From Oleidesulfovibrio alaskensis DSM 16109 (GTDB lineage Bacteria > Desulfobacterota > Desulfovibrionia > Desulfovibrionales > Desulfovibrionaceae): 64,000 nt of DNA. The DNA lies in NCBI RefSeq assembly GCF_000482745.1, contig NZ_KI519494.1, positions 632,116 to 696,115 of the forward strand, in the 5' to 3' direction. The notes under the pieces are model-generated. The model was not told the origin of the DNA and searched no databases. It saw nothing but the letters and a program-made list of their open reading frames with translations. The stretch's first letter is position 1, and each line of letters opens with the position of its first letter. The position numbers and the translations under genes are program-made. Shown here piece after piece: positions 61,838 to 64,000 of the stretch.

Positions 61838-62374
61838 TCATTTTTCCCAGTCAAAGACTTTCTTCCCACCGTGATATTCACAAGCAAGCCCTCGCTGAAT
61901 CAGTTCCTCAGCCAAGTTCACACTACCATCAAGGTACACGTCTGCGACGATACGGAAATACTTCCCTCGCTGGATATTACGAAGTTCAATGACGTTTGCT
62001 TCCTTGAGCCTTGAACGTACAAAGTCCCTTGCTTCAATAGCTAGTGCCTTCACCTGTGGGCGTTTGTCGCGCATCTCAGGCGTATCAATGCCGTTGATTC
62101 TAATGCCAATGTTCTTGCCAATTATAGCAGGCCAGCCATCTATATCGCATCTAAAAGTGTCGCCGTCATAGACGCTGGTCACGCGGGAGACAATAACGAC
62201 GTTCGTTGAAGTGTAAGACGGGGTAGGCGTTGCGCCGTCATCATCCTCGCGTGCTTGAGCGGTAACGATAAGCGACGGGGATATGAGGGAGCAGGAAAGG
62301 AAAAAGAAAAGCAGATAGGCGATTAGGGGCAAAGCCTTGTGTTTGGTAATGGGCATCGTCGTCACTTTGTTCAT
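61838..62374 (-). CDS. Exported SNase-family nuclease
   Basis: Thermonuclease-family protein of 178 residues. A hydrophobic N-terminus (LPLIAYLLFFFLSCSLISPS) acts as signal or anchor, after which the SNase fold is clear: SVYDGDTFRCDI, IGIRINGIDTPEMRD with the calcium and catalytic Asp/Arg region, and FRIVADVYLDGSVNLAEELI. The family cleaves DNA and RNA. The ribosome site at ATG 62374 is weak. It lies at the prophage edge next to comM and could be cargo carried by the phage rather than a structural or lytic function. Confidence 0.85.
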   Translation of the reverse strand: MNKVTTMPITKHKALPLIAYLLFFFLSCSLISPSLIVTAQAREDDDGATPTPSYTSTNVVIVSRVTSVYDGDTFRCDIDGWPAIIGKNIGIRINGIDTPEMRDKRPQVKALAIEARDFVRSRLKEANVIELRNIQRGKYFRIVADVYLDGSVNLAEELIQRGLACEYHGGKKVFDWEK

Positions 62375-62388
62375 GTGCTTTCAGTATC

Positions 62389-62640
62389 TTATTTGACGGG
62401 AATGGTGAAGCCCATCGCGAGGAAGGTGAAGCCGTCGCGGGTCATGAGATACATGGGAGACTTGCGCTTCACAGCACCAGCCTGAACCTCCATTTCCGTG
62501 CAGGAAAAATTCCCTTCACGGAAAGAAGCGGAGCAGTCCAAGGCACGAATTGCCTTGAGAACATCGTAGTGCGGTTTCCCGAACACCTCAGCCACCTTGA
62601 GGCTGGTGGTCATGGGCTTGTTGTTCTCAAGGACGGTCAC
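62389..62640 (-). pseudogene. Truncated Rha-family phage regulator
   Basis: The frame reads as the N-terminal half of a phage Rha regulatory protein (NNKPMTTSLKVAEVFGKPHY, DVLKAIRALDCS, PMYLMTRDGFTFLAMGFT) and then stops after the foreign tail IPVK where intact members continue (GKKAAxFK...). Its 5' end is joined without a normal start to the preceding BRO-N fragment: NLVTVLENNKP can be read upstream of the apparent GTG. Rha proteins regulate phage lysogeny or block growth in some hosts; this copy should be inactive. Confidence 0.75.
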
Positions 62641-63051
62641 GAGGTTGCCACTTCTTGAACCTCTTGGCTTCCGGCTTGCGACTGCGGAGAATCAGGGAGT
62701 AGAGGCCGTATTCGTTGATGATGGAAACTGCACGGACCTGATCCGTATACTGTACGGGGCAGGTCGAACGCTCGTCATCATCCAGAAACTCAGGGAGTAC
62801 AGGCCGGATTCGTTGATGATCTTGACGTTGGGGTTGCGGCTGTTGCTCAAACTCTCATTAGTAATGAGGCTTTGTTCATCCTCATCCAAGTAGCTGACAG
62901 CTTGACTCGGATTGTTAATTGCCAGCGCGTCACACACATCCTTAGCGACGAACCAGACTTCACCACCGCCCTCACCCTTGAGGACGCGAACAGTACCGAA
63001 TGCAATCACAGACGCCTTACCGGAAACAAGGACGACAAGGAAAACGTCCAT
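62627..63051 (-). pseudogene. Mosaic of two BRO-N antirepressor fragments, frameshifted
   Basis: Reading on the minus strand, the first fragment (63051 to about 62790) is a BRO-N domain start: GGEVWFVAKDVCDALAINNP, YLDEDEQSLITNES, VKIINESGLYSL. At that point the frame shifts and a second, different BRO-N module begins: EFLDDDERSTCPVQYTDQV, SIINEYGLYSLILRSRKPEA, KRFKKW, ending in QPRDRP and a stop at 62627. The two copies of the INE-GLYSL segment differ in sequence, so this is recombination between two genes rather than a simple duplication. Neither fragment could make a full antirepressor. Confidence 0.8.
62692..62820. repeat. 31-bp direct repeat pair at the antirepressor junction
   Basis: TCAGGGAGTA-N-AGGCCG-N-ATTCGTTGATGAT occurs at 62692-62722 and 62790-62820, 29 of 31 bases identical, 98 bp apart. 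It encodes the INE-GLYSL block of the two BRO-N modules. The 98-bp offset explains the frame change. Confidence 0.85.
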
Positions 63052-63373
63052 ATTCCACTTCTAAAGACTTAAAAAAAGAAAACACGACGAATGACAAGCG
63101 AAGACGACAAAAACATCTCAGAATCAAAATATGGAGCAAATAGCCCGCTCCTAGCCACTTGAGGGCATTAAGAGCATGAGGGAAGGCAAAAACACTGATA
63201 AAGACAAAAACACATGGATAATTGTAATTGAAATTCACTTTCAATAAAAAGACTGACAAGCAAGGGAGAACGACAAGGCCACCTCTTTTGTGTCCATTGT
63301 GTCAGTCTTCACACTTCATTCATGTCTTCGTACCTTTATCCTTCTCCTGCTTGCCAGTCCCGTTGCTGTCATA
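63052..63373. other. AT-rich phage intergenic region, no gene seen
   Basis: No convincing gene. AAGACTGACA (63249-63258) and TGTCAGTCTT (63300-63309) form a 10-bp inverted repeat around about 41 bases. A short minus-strand frame rich in Phe and Leu is probably chance. Confidence 0.45.
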
Positions 63374-64000
63374 TCATTTCCCTGTCAGCGAATAGCGGCC
63401 TGTGAATTTGCCGTTCTGGTCGTATATCGGTTGCTTGTACTGGTCATAATAACCAAGCCCCTTGCTTCCAATCGACAAAGCCACACCGACCATTGAACCG
63501 ACATTAGGAAAGTTGACAGGCTTGGGGATGTATCGACCTGAAGCCGTTCCACGGTTCTTGGCGGTATCCCTGAAGCCTTTCACGGATATGTCGTATGCGT
63601 CCTTGTCCATATCAAGCTGGTGCTTCACTGAATTCCTGTAGAGGGCTTCTTGTCTGTGATAGTCGTCCATGAGAAACTGGAGCGACTGACCAGCCGCCTC
63701 ACTTGAAGCCAAAGCCGTCCCTTGCTTTTCAAGACGTTCCCTTTGAATCCGTTGCACCTCCTGCGATGCCGCCTCTTGCTTCTGCATGAGCGCAATGCTT
63801 TCAGCGGCTGTCTGTTCGATGTAATCCTTGTTGGCGAGTTCGGCGTTCTTGACCGCTGTCTTGTTGTAATTGTCTGCCATTTCGCTTTGATATGAGTTCA
63901 TGGCATTCGCCTGTTCACTTTGAGCGACCATGTTGGCGGCTGTAGAAGCGGCGGCAATGGCTAGGGAGTACATGAACATTTGAGACGCTGTAATCGTAGA
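63374..64000 (-). CDS. T7 gp14-like internal virion protein, 5' end outside the window
   Basis: At least 208 residues of a podovirus internal virion (core) protein of the T7 gp14 type: an Ala-rich N-terminus (YSLAIAAASTAANMVAQSEQ), then the typical Gln/Asn/Ala-rich helical body (NAMNSYQSEMADNYNKTAVK, LMQKQEAASQEVQRIQRERL, GTALASSEAAGQSLQFLMDD) and a Gly/Tyr-rich C-terminus. Gp14 is ejected with the genome and helps form a channel through the outer membrane. The frame stays open to the edge, past the ATG at 63979, so the real start is probably outside. Genes for gp15/gp16, usually next, are absent. Confidence 0.72.
   Translation of the reverse strand, partial: STITASQMFMYSLAIAAASTAANMVAQSEQANAMNSYQSEMADNYNKTAVKNAELANKDYIEQTAAESIALMQKQEAASQEVQRIQRERLEKQGTALASSEAAGQSLQFLMDDYHRQEALYRNSVKHQLDMDKDAYDISVKGFRDTAKNRGTASGRYIPKPVNFPNVGSMVGVALSIGSKGLGYYDQYKQPIYDQNGKFTGRYSLTGK

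Larger units (their letters stand above)
61734..64000. mobile_element. End of a podovirus-like prophage or remnant in comM
   Basis: From the break in comM the DNA is visibly more AT-rich than the host and every recognisable gene is phage-like or exported and on the minus strand: an SNase-type nuclease, a truncated Rha regulator, BRO-N antirepressor fragments and a T7 gp14-like virion protein running off the edge. No integrase or att repeat is in view; the other comM half and matching attachment site would lie beyond the window. The broken regulators suggest that this end is decaying. Confidence 0.82.

Noticed and set aside
63017..63259. 80-codon minus-strand frame between phage genes
   Set aside because: Phe/Leu/Val-rich frame in AT-rich DNA, no ribosome site, overlaps the BRO-N start; treated as noncoding.
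1..64000. CRISPR array
   Set aside because: No regularly spaced direct repeats with unique spacers were seen; the only tandem repeat (59081-59110) has 10-bp units and no spacers.

Overview
The window looks like a stretch of chromosome from a sulfate-reducing deltaproteobacterium of the Desulfovibrio group, most like Desulfovibrio (Oleidesulfovibrio) alaskensis. The assignment rests on gene content: a complete qrcABCD operon (periplasmic cytochrome c3:menaquinone oxidoreductase, typical of Desulfovibrio), a multihaem cytochrome next to a haem-binding DcrA-type chemoreceptor, a hemerythrin-bearing DcrH-type chemoreceptor, and a CobA-HemD fusion. The host DNA is GC-rich and densely coding, with many short operons that end in clear intrinsic terminators.

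Layout. 0.4-5.4 kb: qrcABCD on the minus strand with its own promoter. 5.4-7.4 kb: rfbC-manC sugar-nucleotide genes. 7.6-9.5 kb: a hybrid histidine kinase, then tRNA-Ser(UGA) followed by a decayed IS3-type transposase fragment. 10-19.1 kb: a DUF697 membrane protein, a tetrahaem cytochrome paired with the DcrA-like chemoreceptor, a DMT exporter, a MOT1-type molybdate/sulfate transporter and two unrecognised membrane proteins. 19.4-21.1 kb: an AGCS amino-acid:cation symporter behind a tandem glycine riboswitch. 21.4-30 kb: YyaL-like protein, YdcF-like protein, tgt, and several little-characterised genes (AsmA-like, DUF1848, BPL-N). 30-37.6 kb: valS, cobA-hemD, a MOSC protein behind a structured leader RNA, purN, a LysR regulator and a LysE exporter. 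37.6-41 kb: a periplasmic binding protein translationally coupled to a histidine kinase. 41-47.8 kb: AMMECR1, an MFS transporter, then a secreted protein, a tandem Usp protein, a histidine kinase and a sigma-54 activator in a row. 48.3-53.4 kb: a small lipoprotein unit, the LytTR regulator-acs operon, arsC, and a ZraP/CpxP-like metal-binding periplasmic protein with a textbook sigma-54 promoter and an upstream inverted repeat. 53.5-61 kb: lepA-lepB, the DcrH-like receptor, a small membrane protein and a YitT protein.

From about 61.73 kb the character changes. The comM/yifB gene is cut off after its first ~220 codons and is followed by visibly AT-richer DNA carrying phage genes on the minus strand: a secreted SNase-type nuclease, a truncated Rha regulator, fragments of two BRO-N antirepressors spliced out of frame, and a T7 gp14-like internal virion protein that runs off the window. 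This is one end of a podovirus-like prophage or prophage remnant integrated in comM.

The strongest candidates for new biology are the sigma-54/ZraP-like promoter region, the structured leader before the MOSC gene, the cytochrome plus haem chemoreceptor pair, and the mosaic prophage end in comM. The window is dominated by redox metabolism and signalling (three histidine kinases, two chemoreceptors, one sigma-54 activator). Functions below come from motif and family recognition by eye; no database search was run.
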